A DNA stretch of 64,000 bases from a virus: the IMG/VR virus record IMGVR_UViG_3300046791_000454, positions 1 to 64,000 of that record. The stretch is one strand, 5' to 3'. The notes under the pieces were generated by a model, which had not been told where the DNA came from, did no database searches, and worked only from the letters and a program-made list of their open reading frames with translations. The translations under genes and the position numbers were made by a program. The number at the start of each line of letters is the position of its first letter. Position 1 is the stretch's first letter. Positions 40,542-49,206 of this stretch are shown here, piece after piece.

Positions 40542-41044
40542 CAGAAGATGTAGAGCGCGAAGTTCGTATCCGTCGCCGTGCCCGCCGAGTTCCACGTGCG
40601 CACGCGAACGCCGTTCGTCGCGGCCGTTGTCGTGATGATGCGCGCCGAAGTGGACGCTGCCGTAGCGATTGAATTGGCCACGGGCAGCGGCACAGTCGGC
40701 GGCGACGACTGCGCTGGCCACGTAATCGTGGTGTCGCCGTTGCCGTTGTCGGTCACCGTGAACGTGCCAAAGTTCACGAGCGATCCGGCGGCACTGAGCT
40801 GCGTCAGCGCCGGCGCACCGGCCGTGAACTCCACGAACAGAACAGCTGCGTGGATGACCTTGGCGATTGCGCTCGCCTGCAAGGTCATCTGGTTGAGCGG
40901 AGCCGCGCTCGGCTCCGACGGGTTCGGGTTCGGGTCGTCGTCCTCGAGCTGGGCGCCGCCGAGGTCGTCGAGCGACGGGCGCCGAGGGCCGCCGTCTCCG
41001 GCGTCGAGGTCCCAGGAGAGCGTGTCGAGTGCGTCGGTAGCCAT
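40541..41044 (-). CDS. Baseplate-region hypothetical protein
   Basis: 167 residues. Acidic Asp/Pro-rich N-terminal half (LDAGDGGPRRPSLDDLGGAQ), then beta-rich sequence (VNFGTFTVTDNGNGDTTITW) similar in style to the gene at 41048-41620, ending NFALYIF. Probably a small fibre or baseplate decoration. Confidence 0.6.
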   Translation of the reverse strand: MATDALDTLSWDLDAGDGGPRRPSLDDLGGAQLEDDDPNPNPSEPSAAPLNQMTLQASAIAKVIHAAVLFVEFTAGAPALTQLSAAGSLVNFGTFTVTDNGNGDTTITWPAQSSPPTVPLPVANSIATAASTSARIITTTAATNGVRVRTWNSAGTATDTNFALYIF

Positions 41045-41047
41045 GGG

Positions 41048-41620
41048 TCAGAGCGCGAATGCGAACGTGAATGGGACGCGGATGCCCGCCGGCGCGGTCG
41101 AGAACGTCAGCACGCGGACACCGATCGTTCCCGGGCCAACGTTGATCGCGCCCCCGTAGGTGATGCTCGCCGCGGTCGCGCCGTGGACGCCGAGCATGGG
41201 CGGGATCGCGAGGCCCGCGCCAGACGGCAGTGCAGCACTGGGCCACGCGACCGCCACGTCGCCGGCAGCGTTCTCGACCACCGTGAAGGGCGCGTCAGAG
41301 CCGACGACGGGGGACGAACCGGGGACCCGTGGATTGAGGGCGTCGAGCCAGGCGCCGGGCGTCATAGCGCGCGCTACGTATGGCGTTGTGCCGTCGTACT
41401 CGACGTCAACGACGAGTGAGAAACAGACGCGGCCGAAGGCTGCCCACTGGCCCGCGACTTGGTTGGCCCAGTTGGCAGTGCAGAACTTGCCGGTGCCTGG
41501 GTTCGTGGGGTCGGTCGGGGGCGGATAGCGCGTATCATTCTGATAGTCGACGCCATTGATGAAGTCGGCGAGAACCGGGCGCCGCGGTGGCACTTCGTCC
41601 CAAGTGACGACGGTGCTCAT
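41048..41620 (-). CDS. Baseplate-region hypothetical protein
   Basis: 190 residues. MSTVVTWDEVPPRRPVLADF at the start; the C-terminal half (APFTVVENAAGDVAVAWPSA) resembles the same region of the product of 40541-41044, and both end in a short aromatic tail (FTFAFAL). Overlaps the gp47-type gene by four bases. Unknown. Confidence 0.6.
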   Translation of the reverse strand: MSTVVTWDEVPPRRPVLADFINGVDYQNDTRYPPPTDPTNPGTGKFCTANWANQVAGQWAAFGRVCFSLVVDVEYDGTTPYVARAMTPGAWLDALNPRVPGSSPVVGSDAPFTVVENAAGDVAVAWPSAALPSGAGLAIPPMLGVHGATAASITYGGAINVGPGTIGVRVLTFSTAPAGIRVPFTFAFAL

Positions 41621-43119
41621 TCCGGGTACGCCGCCACGTCGCCCACGGTCAAAAGATAGGACAGGACGCCGGGCGTTCCCGTCGGCGCATCATATGGCAC
41701 AACCGGAAGCGCTAGCTGCGCGTCGAGCACCGATTGCGTGTTGAAGAGTCCTTCCACGATTCGGTTCGTGAGCGCGCTCGGCCATTGCGCCGGCGCCTCT
41801 GGCTGCCGCCTCTGCCGCAAGCCCGGGTCAGGCAGTGGAGAGACCTGCTCGCCAGGCCCGAGCTTCGCGAAGTGCGCGAGCGTCGGCTGTACGATGGTCG
41901 GCAGCGAGTCGCTCCAGGGCGAGGCAATCTGAAGGTTGACAGGCACGTAGCTCGTGTCGCTCACGGCGTTCGACGTGCTGCACGTGATGTCCCACGTCTT
42001 GTTTGCCACGATGACAGCCACGGCACCGATGCGCTTGCGCACGAAGGTCTTGCCCGCTGCGTTGTAGAAGCCGATGGTCTGCCCGACGACCGGGGTTGCC
42101 AGCGTGCTCGTCGTCGTGAGCCTGAAGAACGTCGCGGTCGGCGTGACGGCCGTGGTCACGTGTACGGGACTCGACGCGTCGTACGGCGGCCAGGTGGTGG
42201 TATCCATCCAGTCGGATGCTGTATCGTTCCAGTCGATCTTGTAGACGACGGCGACCGGCGACTCCGTGAGGTCCGCGGCGAAGATCCCGTCGTCGCCAGG
42301 CTCCTTCGCCGTTAGTGCGGCGAGGGCCGTGGCAATCTGCGCCGCGTTCGGCACGCGCGAGTCGCCAACGGCGTCGGTCCTCATGGTGAAGACGAAGCTC
42401 ATTGAGCCCGGCCCGTTGATGGCCGGATACGTCCACGCCTTCTCGACGGCGAGGCCTGGAATGTTCTCGACCGTCTCCTGGTACTCGGCGTCGTTGCCGC
42501 TCGCCGGCGGGTTCGCGCGAATCTCGAGGAGCGCAGCAGCGTACTCGTCGTCGCTTTCCTCGGGGTGGCCGCCCGTTAGGCCGCTCCCGTCGCTCTCGGC
42601 GAAGACGACGGCCGTGGGGCCGATGCCTGGCCGCGGAGCCGTCCACTGGAGCACAGTGCCAGCGGCGAGGTTCGTCTGCGTGCCGGTGTCGATCGCTTCG
42701 ATCGGCACCTCTTGGCCGTTCGTGTAGACAGCGGTGGCGCTGCACTTGAACCGGAGGCCGCTGTTCGGCTCCTTGGCCTCGTCGCCCTGCTGGATGAGGC
42801 CGCCACCGCCGGCAGCCGTCGCGATGACGAAGCCGCGGGAGCCAGTCGCTGCTGCGCGTGCTCGGCCCAGGGTCTCGCCCCAAAGGTCGAGCCGCTTGCC
42901 ACGCGCGTCCGAGATATTCGTCGCGTCGGCGACCGTGCTGGCGTCGTTGTAGAGGACCTGCCCGGTGTCAGCGTGCACCGACGCGTCCAGGAACGGCTGC
43001 GTGCCGTCCGACACGTCTGCGGCCGGCTGGCGGACCTTGTAGGAGCGCGTGTACCGGTCGCGCTCCTGGTCGCGCGTGTAGACGACGAGCTGGCTGTTGA
43101 TGTCCGAGATCGTGCCCAT
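41617..43119 (-). CDS. Baseplate wedge protein, Mu gp47 / P2 J-like
   Basis: 500 residues. The family signature is present: RGFVIATAAGGGGLIQQGDE, followed by FKCSATAVYTNGQEVPIEAI, GTQTNLAAGTVLQW, and GGHPEESDDEYAAALLEIRA then GNDAEYQETVENIPGLAVEKAW. This is the beta-strand order of baseplate J proteins that form the wedge joining fibres to the tail hub. Follows the gp46/W-like gene as in Mu. Confidence 0.85.
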   Translation of the reverse strand: MGTISDINSQLVVYTRDQERDRYTRSYKVRQPAADVSDGTQPFLDASVHADTGQVLYNDASTVADATNISDARGKRLDLWGETLGRARAAATGSRGFVIATAAGGGGLIQQGDEAKEPNSGLRFKCSATAVYTNGQEVPIEAIDTGTQTNLAAGTVLQWTAPRPGIGPTAVVFAESDGSGLTGGHPEESDDEYAAALLEIRANPPASGNDAEYQETVENIPGLAVEKAWTYPAINGPGSMSFVFTMRTDAVGDSRVPNAAQIATALAALTAKEPGDDGIFAADLTESPVAVVYKIDWNDTASDWMDTTTWPPYDASSPVHVTTAVTPTATFFRLTTTSTLATPVVGQTIGFYNAAGKTFVRKRIGAVAVIVANKTWDITCSTSNAVSDTSYVPVNLQIASPWSDSLPTIVQPTLAHFAKLGPGEQVSPLPDPGLRQRRQPEAPAQWPSALTNRIVEGLFNTQSVLDAQLALPVVPYDAPTGTPGVLSYLLTVGDVAAYPE

Positions 43120-43122
43120 GGG

Positions 43123-43578
43123 TCAGGTGAGCGGGAGGCGCTTGGTCTGCTGCTGGCTCGAGAGCACGCGGAGGTTGCGGTACGGGATAGCCACCAAGAA
43201 GCCGCCGAGCGGGATGGTCTCGACGACGATGGTCCCGAGCTCGATGTCGCTCGCGTCGAGCAGCGCCTTCAGCGCCGTGCGGATGCGTGTCTCGACGTTG
43301 TTCTGGAGCGTCGGGCCGCCGGCCTTGATGATGGCCTTGAGCGAGTTGCCGAGGGTGGGGTCGCCTGCGACCTTCCCGAGTTGGATGCCGAGAGCGAGGC
43401 TGACCGCCTGGTCGACGGGATGCGTCGCGCGGTACTCGCCGAACGAGTCCAGCGGGAAGTCCTTCGACTGAAGGTCGTAGAGCGGCACCGGGAACCGCTT
43501 GTCGACGGCTGGCCCGGTCGAGACGATGGGGTCGCTGCCGGCTGGGCCTGCGCCTGCGGGGTAGTCTCCGGCGCCCAT
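43123..43578 (-). CDS. Baseplate wedge subunit, Mu gp46 / W (gp25)-like
   Basis: 151 residues. PVPLYDLQSKDFPLDSFGEY and HPVDQAVSLALGIQLGKVAG, then ETRIRTALKALLDASDI and IPLGGFLVAIPYRNLR, match the short gp25/W-type wedge proteins (RI..aL......E). Position immediately before the J-like gene supports this. ATG overlaps the stop of the 36-residue ORF (TGATG). Confidence 0.75.
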   Translation of the reverse strand: MGAGDYPAGAGPAGSDPIVSTGPAVDKRFPVPLYDLQSKDFPLDSFGEYRATHPVDQAVSLALGIQLGKVAGDPTLGNSLKAIIKAGGPTLQNNVETRIRTALKALLDASDIELGTIVVETIPLGGFLVAIPYRNLRVLSSQQQTKRLPLT

Positions 43579-43688
43579 CAGGCGGACTCACCAAACAGCC
43601 ACCCGACGAAGCGCTCCCACGCCGTCGGTTCATAAGGGAACGTCGGCCGTGGGCCGGGCTTGATCCAAGGAGCGAAGCCGGGGCGCAT
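43578..43688 (-). CDS. 36-residue Pro/Trp-rich mini-protein
   Basis: ATG at 43688 overlaps the preceding stop (TGATG), and the TGA at 43578-43580 overlaps the next ATG in the same way. Sequence starts MRPGFAPWIKPGPRPTFPYE and ends WERFVGWLFGESA: Pro/aromatic-rich with an amphipathic end. The double TGATG coupling and the otherwise empty 110 bases within the baseplate cluster support expression. Confidence 0.55.
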   Translation of the reverse strand: MRPGFAPWIKPGPRPTFPYEPTAWERFVGWLFGESA

Positions 43689-44029
43689 CAGTTAGGGATC
43701 AGGTCCAGAGGGCAGGGCGGGATCGCGAACGTCGGGAGCGACGGCAGCGTCGGGAGTGAGAAGCTCGGCAGCGCGAACCCGAACGTCGGCAGGGTCGGCA
43801 GTTTCAAGTCGATCCCGAGGTCCAGGCTGAACGAGAGCGTCGGCAGCGTCGGGAGGCTCGGCAGGCTGAACGACGGGAGCGCGAACGCGAACGTCGGCAG
43901 GGTCGGCAGCTGGAGGTTGATGCCCAGGTCCAGGCTGAACGAGATCGACGGTAGCGAGGGCAGCGCAGGCAGCGAGAACGATGGCAGCGCGAAGCCGAAG
44001 ATGATGATCGGAAACGCGCACAGGCTCAT
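43688..44029 (-). CDS. Low-complexity Pro/Leu/Phe repeat protein in the baseplate cluster
   Basis: 113 residues made of three tandem 36-residue units (11-46, 47-82, and a partial 83-113). Each opens F(A/G)FALPSFSLP, continues with LPxLP steps, and the first two close with SFSLDLGIxLxLPTLPT. There are almost no charges. The spacing of Pro and hydrophobics suggests an extended fibrous or beta-structured trimer. Between the spike-like gene (44031) and the gp46-like wedge gene it could be a tail-tip or membrane-contacting element. No known family recognised. Confidence 0.65.
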   Translation of the reverse strand: MSLCAFPIIIFGFALPSFSLPALPSLPSISFSLDLGINLQLPTLPTFAFALPSFSLPSLPTLPTLSFSLDLGIDLKLPTLPTFGFALPSFSLPTLPSLPTFAIPPCPLDLIPN

Positions 44030-44030
44030 C

Positions 44031-44810
44031 TCACGCAGCCTTGAACTTCGTGCTTGTGCCGAGGACGATGGGCGGCACGACGAGCGGCGTTGGAGACAGC
44101 GCCAACCCGGCAGCCGTCAGAGCGGCGAGCCACACCGTGAAGGGTGTTCCGAGCACAACAGCGTCGGGAGGGACCGGTGGAGGCACAACCTCGAGCGGGC
44201 TCGGGATGCCAACGTTGAAGTTGCCGACGTGGTTGATCTTGCCGTTGAGCGTGATGCCGTTGTCGCCGATCTCGATGTAGGCGTCGCCCGCCTTGTTGCT
44301 CAAGATGATTGAGTTGTTGCCGCCGGCCTGCATCGAGATGACCATGCCGGAGCCGTGGACGATCTGGATGTTCTCCGTGCCAGGAGTCGACACCTTGACC
44401 GAGATGGCCATTGCCGTCTCGGCGTAGGGCACGTAGAGCGTCGTGTCTCCGTTCGTGCCGTCGAGGTTGAGAAACGTAACCTTGCTGTCGTCGCGGTTCG
44501 CGTAGAGCTGCACGCCACCCTTGTTGAGTGGCGGGAGTTGCGCGACCACGCGCGGGTCCGGACCAAGGGGCAATGCGTGCCCGCGAGAGCCCTCCCAGAA
44601 GGTGAGGGAGGGAGCGCCGGCCGTGGGCGTGCCGTTCTTGCTGTCCGGGTCGCGCGGCCGCCCAGCGAGCCCGCACGGGTAGTAGGCCGTCATCGGCGGC
44701 ATCGTCGCGTTGTTGCCGAGTCCGATGTGCGTCACGGTCTGAAAGCCGTTCACGTACTCGGAGAACCCCACGACAGAGAGCTCAGCTTGAAGGTGCGGGT
44801 CTTCTGCCAC
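44031..44810 (-). CDS. Baseplate spike, Mu gp45 / V-like
   Basis: 259 residues. N-terminal OB-like part with YVNGFQTVTHIGLG and RDPDSKNG. Then a beta-helix-like stretch NIQIVHGSGMVISMQAGGNN, SIILSNKAGDAYIEIGDNGI, TLNGKINHVGNFNVG (about 145-200), the repeating pattern of central-spike proteins. C-terminal hydrophobic Pro-rich tail. In Mu-like phages the trimeric spike sits under the hub and contacts the outer membrane. Confidence 0.7.
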   Translation of the reverse strand: MAEDPHLQAELSVVGFSEYVNGFQTVTHIGLGNNATMPPMTAYYPCGLAGRPRDPDSKNGTPTAGAPSLTFWEGSRGHALPLGPDPRVVAQLPPLNKGGVQLYANRDDSKVTFLNLDGTNGDTTLYVPYAETAMAISVKVSTPGTENIQIVHGSGMVISMQAGGNNSIILSNKAGDAYIEIGDNGITLNGKINHVGNFNVGIPSPLEVVPPPVPPDAVVLGTPFTVWLAALTAAGLALSPTPLVVPPIVLGTSTKFKAA

Positions 44811-44811
44811 G

Positions 44812-46041
44812 TCAATCCTCGAGTCCGAAGATCAGGTAATCGGGTTTCAGCAGCTTGACCTCGGTCATCGTGCCGCCGCCCATGTCGCGGCGCCGCGTCA
44901 CGGACTCGACCCACATGGGCCCTGCGATGCCCAGCTCGTCGTCTCGCACGTCAACGATGGTGTCGACGGACCAGACCATGCGGCCGCCCGCGAGCGCCGG
45001 GATCGTGTGTCCCGAAACCTTGTAGGTGAGCTCGAACTGATGTCTAGCGGCCTGCGCGCCCATCTTGCGAGCGAGGTACTCCGCCTGCTTGCTGCTCGTG
45101 ACGTGCTTGTCGCGCTTCACCCAGACGTTGGTGAACCCGAGCTCGACCATCTCGGGGTCGACGTACTCGCCGCGAATGCCTACACGTGAGCCGACCGGAG
45201 CGCCGAGGTCCGCGAGCTCATCGGGCAGCGGGTCGCCCGAGCTCGTGGGAGCGCCGCCGCCGCGGCCAACGACAACGTACCGGGCCGAGCGCCCCACGGT
45301 GTCGAACCGGAAGCGGTAGTCGATGACGTTGACGAGGTTCGGCGAGGCGCCGCGCTGCCGAGCGATGCGGCAAGCCGGCGCTTGGTTACGAGCCGGCGCG
45401 GAGAGGTAGTATTGACCGTTGACGCCGCAGTAGAGAAACAGTCCGGCGCGGTCGAGCTCACGCTTCAGGTAGTGATAGACCGTCTCGCCTGCCTTGCCCT
45501 GCACCTGCGGCTTCTGCGGCAGGGCCGTCGAGAGGATGTCGGCGAGGTCCGGCGGGATCTCGGTGACCTGCACCGGAACACCGGCGGCCTTCTTCCGGTT
45601 GTCGCCCACCTGGTTCTGGTCCGTCACGAGCACGAACGAGATGCCCAGGAACGTCAGGATGTCCTGAATGAGGCCCGAGTAGGTAGCGTTGCTGAAGGCC
45701 TTGTCAGCTTCTAGCTTGTTCTCGATGAGCGCCGACATGCCGTCGCGCCCGTGAATGGTGACCGTCGTGGCGCTCGCGTTGCCGTTCGCCTCGATGGCCG
45801 TCGTCATGCCGACGAACTGGACGATATTGCCGATGCGCAGTTCGAACGGGATGTTCGGTCCGTACGTCTGGAGGAAGTACTTGGCGACGTCGCCGCTGCC
45901 GAGCGTGATGCTAAACGTGCTCGGCTGCTCGAAGTAGCTCTGCCTGACTTCGTAGCTCTCGGCGATGAGGACGTCGCTGCCGTTCAGGCGAAGCGTCACC
46001 TGGTCGGACAGGCCGCCGATGTCGTCGGATGACGAGGCCAT
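44812..46041 (-). CDS. Baseplate hub protein, Mu gp44 (P)-like
   Basis: 409 residues. DQVTLRLNGSDVLIAESYEV with PSTFSITLGSGD at the start; FVGMTTAIEANGNASATTVT with IHGRDGMSALIEN (about 75-107), the typical HGRD sentence of the family; later RYVVVGRGGG and KHVTSSKQAEYLARKMGAQA. These proteins form the trimeric hub between tail tube and spike. Directly upstream of the spike gene as in Mu. Confidence 0.85.
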   Translation of the reverse strand: MASSSDDIGGLSDQVTLRLNGSDVLIAESYEVRQSYFEQPSTFSITLGSGDVAKYFLQTYGPNIPFELRIGNIVQFVGMTTAIEANGNASATTVTIHGRDGMSALIENKLEADKAFSNATYSGLIQDILTFLGISFVLVTDQNQVGDNRKKAAGVPVQVTEIPPDLADILSTALPQKPQVQGKAGETVYHYLKRELDRAGLFLYCGVNGQYYLSAPARNQAPACRIARQRGASPNLVNVIDYRFRFDTVGRSARYVVVGRGGGAPTSSGDPLPDELADLGAPVGSRVGIRGEYVDPEMVELGFTNVWVKRDKHVTSSKQAEYLARKMGAQAARHQFELTYKVSGHTIPALAGGRMVWSVDTIVDVRDDELGIAGPMWVESVTRRRDMGGGTMTEVKLLKPDYLIFGLED

Positions 46042-46044
46042 GGG

Positions 46045-46929
46045 CTACGCTGCGAGCACGAGGAGCGTGCGGCCCTGCGGGATGTTGAGCGGGTCTTCGA
46101 GCGCGTTCAACTTGAGGAGCGCGGTCGTCTTGGCGCTGGAGTTGTAGAGCGCGCGCGACACGTCGGAGATCGACATGATCTTCGGCGTCGTGAACGGCAT
46201 CAGCTTCGCGCTGTTGCGCTGCGAGTCAGCCTGGAGCTTCTGCGCGCTATCGCGGAGGAGCATGAACCGCTCGAGCAGGTCGGCGTTCGTGGCGAGGTTC
46301 AGGGCCGAGACGGTGGTGTCGAGGAACGACAAGAGGCCCATGAGCGCGTTCAGCTTGTTCATGAGCAGGTTGCCGTAGAGCTGCACCGTGTTGATGAGCC
46401 CAATCACGGAGTTGACCAGGGCTTGGAGCTGGTCAAAGATGTTGGGCGTCTTGACGCTGGCCAGGATGAAGAAGTCGTTCGCCGTGGCGCTCAGGCTCGA
46501 CGTCGTGACGTTGACGATGCCCGTGATGAGGAAGTCGTTGGTCTGGTCTTCCTCGAAGGTGAACGATGCGCGCTCGCCGTTCAGCAGCTTCTCGAAGTCG
46601 GTCGTCTGCTCCCAGGTGCGCAGCTTCGCCGGGATGTCGCCGATCGTCGGGACGTGGAGTGTGGCCGTGTCGCCGGCCTCTCCTCGTGCGCGAATCTCGG
46701 AGAGGCTGTTCGGCCATAGGGTCGGCGGGTAGCCAGCGGCGCCCTGCACGAAGAACGCGTCTACCTGGAATGTGTAGTTTTTCCGGCCCAGGATCTCGGG
46801 GCTGCCGCCGGGCGTCTTCGGATATTCGTGCGTGTGAATGCGATGCTCGCCGCGCGTGACGCACTTGGAGATCGGAAACGCAATCCCGTCGAAGCTCATC
46901 TTGGTGAGCTGGTCGAATGCGGTGGCCAC
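46045..46929 (-). CDS. DNA circularisation / tail protein, Mu N-like
   Basis: 294 residues from GTG 46929, chosen because the family motif starts right after it and the longer open frame upstream is antisense to nothing real but overlaps the tape-measure gene. FDQLTKMSFDGIAFPI, then GEHRIHTHEYPKTPGGSPEI, LGRKNYTFQVDAFFVQGAAG matches the N-terminal domain of the DNA-circularisation protein family. The C-terminal half is helical (NADLLERFMLLRDSAQKLQA). In Mu the N protein is a tail component near the hub. Confidence 0.85.
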   Translation of the reverse strand: MATAFDQLTKMSFDGIAFPISKCVTRGEHRIHTHEYPKTPGGSPEILGRKNYTFQVDAFFVQGAAGYPPTLWPNSLSEIRARGEAGDTATLHVPTIGDIPAKLRTWEQTTDFEKLLNGERASFTFEEDQTNDFLITGIVNVTTSSLSATANDFFILASVKTPNIFDQLQALVNSVIGLINTVQLYGNLLMNKLNALMGLLSFLDTTVSALNLATNADLLERFMLLRDSAQKLQADSQRNSAKLMPFTTPKIMSISDVSRALYNSSAKTTALLKLNALEDPLNIPQGRTLLVLAA

Positions 46930-46934
46930 GGGGG

Positions 46935-49205
46935 CTACTTGATGTCGCCGGAGTCGACGTTCTGCCCGGCGCTGCCACCGACAACCTTGACGGTGAGCGT
47001 GCCCTTCATCGCCTCGACGAGGCGCTCCTGAACGGCCTTGCTCTGCGCAAGCTGCTCCTTGAGCTCGTCCAGGTTGCCGGCGTCCGCTCTGGTGCCCGAG
47101 TCGGCGCTCGTGCCCAGTAGACCGAATGTGCTCTTGCTGAACATGTCGCTTGCGACGCCCACGAGGCTCGACGCGTTCTCCGCATCCATCACCTTCGTCT
47201 GGAGCTGCTGCTTCTCGTTCGTGGCCTGAAGGAGAGCCAACTGGTCTTCCTTCGTCATCGTGCCAGCCGCGACCGAGCCGCGCGCCTGCTTCAGCGCTTC
47301 GGTGTCCGCCTCGACGGACTTCATGTTGTCGGTGGTGCGCGTGAGCTCCTCGGACGCCGACGACAGGATGGCCGACCCGATTGCGACACCGCCGCCGATG
47401 CCAAGCATGGCCGCGCCGGCCTTGCTGCCGAGGCCCGCGGGGCCGCCACCAGGACCGCCCGTGCCCTGGACCATCTTCTGGAGGGCGCCGGCAATCACCT
47501 GCCCGATTGCGGCCTTCGCGATGCTCGCCACGATGGCGCCGACGATGACCTTGCCCGGATTGTCGGCGGCCCACGCGACGGCCTTTGCCATCGACTCGGC
47601 GAACTGGAGCAGTGACGGCGCCGCTTTCTCGAGAACGGGCAGGACCCTCTCGGCGAGGGCTCCGGCGCTACGCTCGAGCGCGTTGTTGAAGAGCTGCGCG
47701 CGCGCGGTGCTCTCCTTCAAACGCTCGGCGTTGTCCTTCTCGACCTGAGCCTGAGAAAGGACGGCGCCGCCGAGCTCCTTGAACTCCTTATTGATGGCGT
47801 CGAGGCCCTTCTGCCCGCCGCCGGCCGAGACGAACGTCTGCCGCAGACCCTCGACACCCTTCAGGGCTTGCTGCGAGCCGAACAGCTGGGCCAGTTGGGC
47901 CTGGTTGCCGCCCGTCTTGAAGAGGGCGGCCTTGATGATCTGCATCGGGTCTTTGAGCGTCGTCTTGGTCTTAGGGTCGTCCCAGACGTTGATGCCCTCT
48001 TTCTCGAAGGCCTGAAGGCGCGCCTTCTTCCCGAACGTGGCCGCGATGGCCGACACGGCGGTCACAGCCTGCGCGGCGCTGCCGCTGCCGCCTGCCTTCG
48101 CGGACTCCTGAGCGAGGAAGCCGACCGTCTTCATGAGGTTCGCTCGGTCACCTCCGAACCGGCCTGCGACCGCAAGCAGCTTCGGAAGCTGAGCGGCGAG
48201 GTCGGCCATGTCGATGGCACCGAGCTTTCCCTGCGCGGACAGGGACCGCATGATGTCGTTGATGGCGAGCATCTTGCCGCGCTTGTCGGCGCCGAAGCTG
48301 TCGTCGAGCTTCAGGCTGAGGACGCCAGCGTCGGCGGCGAGTTTCTTGAAGTCGGCGCCCGTCGAGTTGGCGAGCATGCCGATGCCGCCAATCATCTCGC
48401 GCGCGCCTTGCAGGTCGCCGCTCTTGTTGACGAATTCCATCATGGCGTCGCCAACGTCTTTGGTGCTGTGCGCGGTGGCGTCGGCCGCCGTCTGCATGTC
48501 CTTGAGGATGGCGGCGGGGTCTTGCTTCTGGCCTGGGATCCCGGCCTGGCCCTCCTGAAAGCCTTTGCGGCTCAGGAGCGAGGCCGTCTCTTGGGCACCC
48601 ATCGCCGCGCTCGCCTGCGCACCGATGTCGAGCTTGACGCCGGCCGCGCCGGCGAGCTCCATGCCGAGGCGGCCGGCGCCTCGCGCCATGCCGCCGAACG
48701 TGCCTACGGCGTTCCTGGCGCCGGCGGCGAGACCGCCACGGCCCTGCTGGCCGGCGAATGCAGCTGCCTTCTCCTCGGCCTTCATCTTGGCCGCGGCAAC
48801 GCGCTGGATGTCGCGCTCCTCGGCGTCGTAGGCCTTCTGCGAAGCGCGGACCTTCGCGTCGAACGCCTTCATGTCGGCGCGCTCTCGCTGTTGGGCGGAG
48901 CGCTGCGCCGCGGTGGCCTCTTGCTGCGCCGCCTTCTCGAACGACGCCGCGATCTTCGCGTTCGCCTTCTCGGCGTTCGCGAGCGCCTTAGCGTACTCCT
49001 TCTCCTGAGCCGCGCTCGACTTCGCAGCCGCCTTCTCCGCCGCGGTGGCCGCCTTCATGGCAGCGGCCTCCTGCGAGGTCCCCATGGCAGCGGCGTCGGC
49101 GGAGACTTTCGCGCGCGCCTTCGCGCTGATGCCTTCGATCTGACCGAAGACGGCGGCAAACGAGCCGTCGATGGCGGCACTTACGCCGATGCGGATGTCG
49201 CCCAC
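46935..49205 (-). CDS. Tail tape measure protein
   Basis: 756 residues. A long Ala/Lys/Glu coiled coil fills about 30-150 (KAATAAEKAAAKSSAAQEKE). The central helical region has tape-measure sentences (TVGFLAQESAKAGGSGSAAQ; LAQLFGSQQALKGVEGLRQT). A hydrophobic segment follows (GKVIVGAIVASIAKAAIGQV, about 575-595), then a Gly-rich hinge. At about 0.15 nm per residue the tail would be near 110 nm (inference). Located after the chaperone-like genes. Confidence 0.9.
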   Translation of the reverse strand: MGDIRIGVSAAIDGSFAAVFGQIEGISAKARAKVSADAAAMGTSQEAAAMKAATAAEKAAAKSSAAQEKEYAKALANAEKANAKIAASFEKAAQQEATAAQRSAQQRERADMKAFDAKVRASQKAYDAEERDIQRVAAAKMKAEEKAAAFAGQQGRGGLAAGARNAVGTFGGMARGAGRLGMELAGAAGVKLDIGAQASAAMGAQETASLLSRKGFQEGQAGIPGQKQDPAAILKDMQTAADATAHSTKDVGDAMMEFVNKSGDLQGAREMIGGIGMLANSTGADFKKLAADAGVLSLKLDDSFGADKRGKMLAINDIMRSLSAQGKLGAIDMADLAAQLPKLLAVAGRFGGDRANLMKTVGFLAQESAKAGGSGSAAQAVTAVSAIAATFGKKARLQAFEKEGINVWDDPKTKTTLKDPMQIIKAALFKTGGNQAQLAQLFGSQQALKGVEGLRQTFVSAGGGQKGLDAINKEFKELGGAVLSQAQVEKDNAERLKESTARAQLFNNALERSAGALAERVLPVLEKAAPSLLQFAESMAKAVAWAADNPGKVIVGAIVASIAKAAIGQVIAGALQKMVQGTGGPGGGPAGLGSKAGAAMLGIGGGVAIGSAILSSASEELTRTTDNMKSVEADTEALKQARGSVAAGTMTKEDQLALLQATNEKQQLQTKVMDAENASSLVGVASDMFSKSTFGLLGTSADSGTRADAGNLDELKEQLAQSKAVQERLVEAMKGTLTVKVVGGSAGQNVDSGDIK

Positions 49206-49206
49206 G

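Noticed and set aside
43688-44029. Repeats considered as a CRISPR array or DNA-level repeat
   Set aside because: The period is 108 bases, in frame, and variation falls at codon level; it is a protein repeat.
46930-47574. In-frame N-terminal extension of the DNA-circularisation gene
   Set aside because: The extension overlaps the tape-measure gene and lacks family sequence; the conserved domain begins right after GTG 46929.
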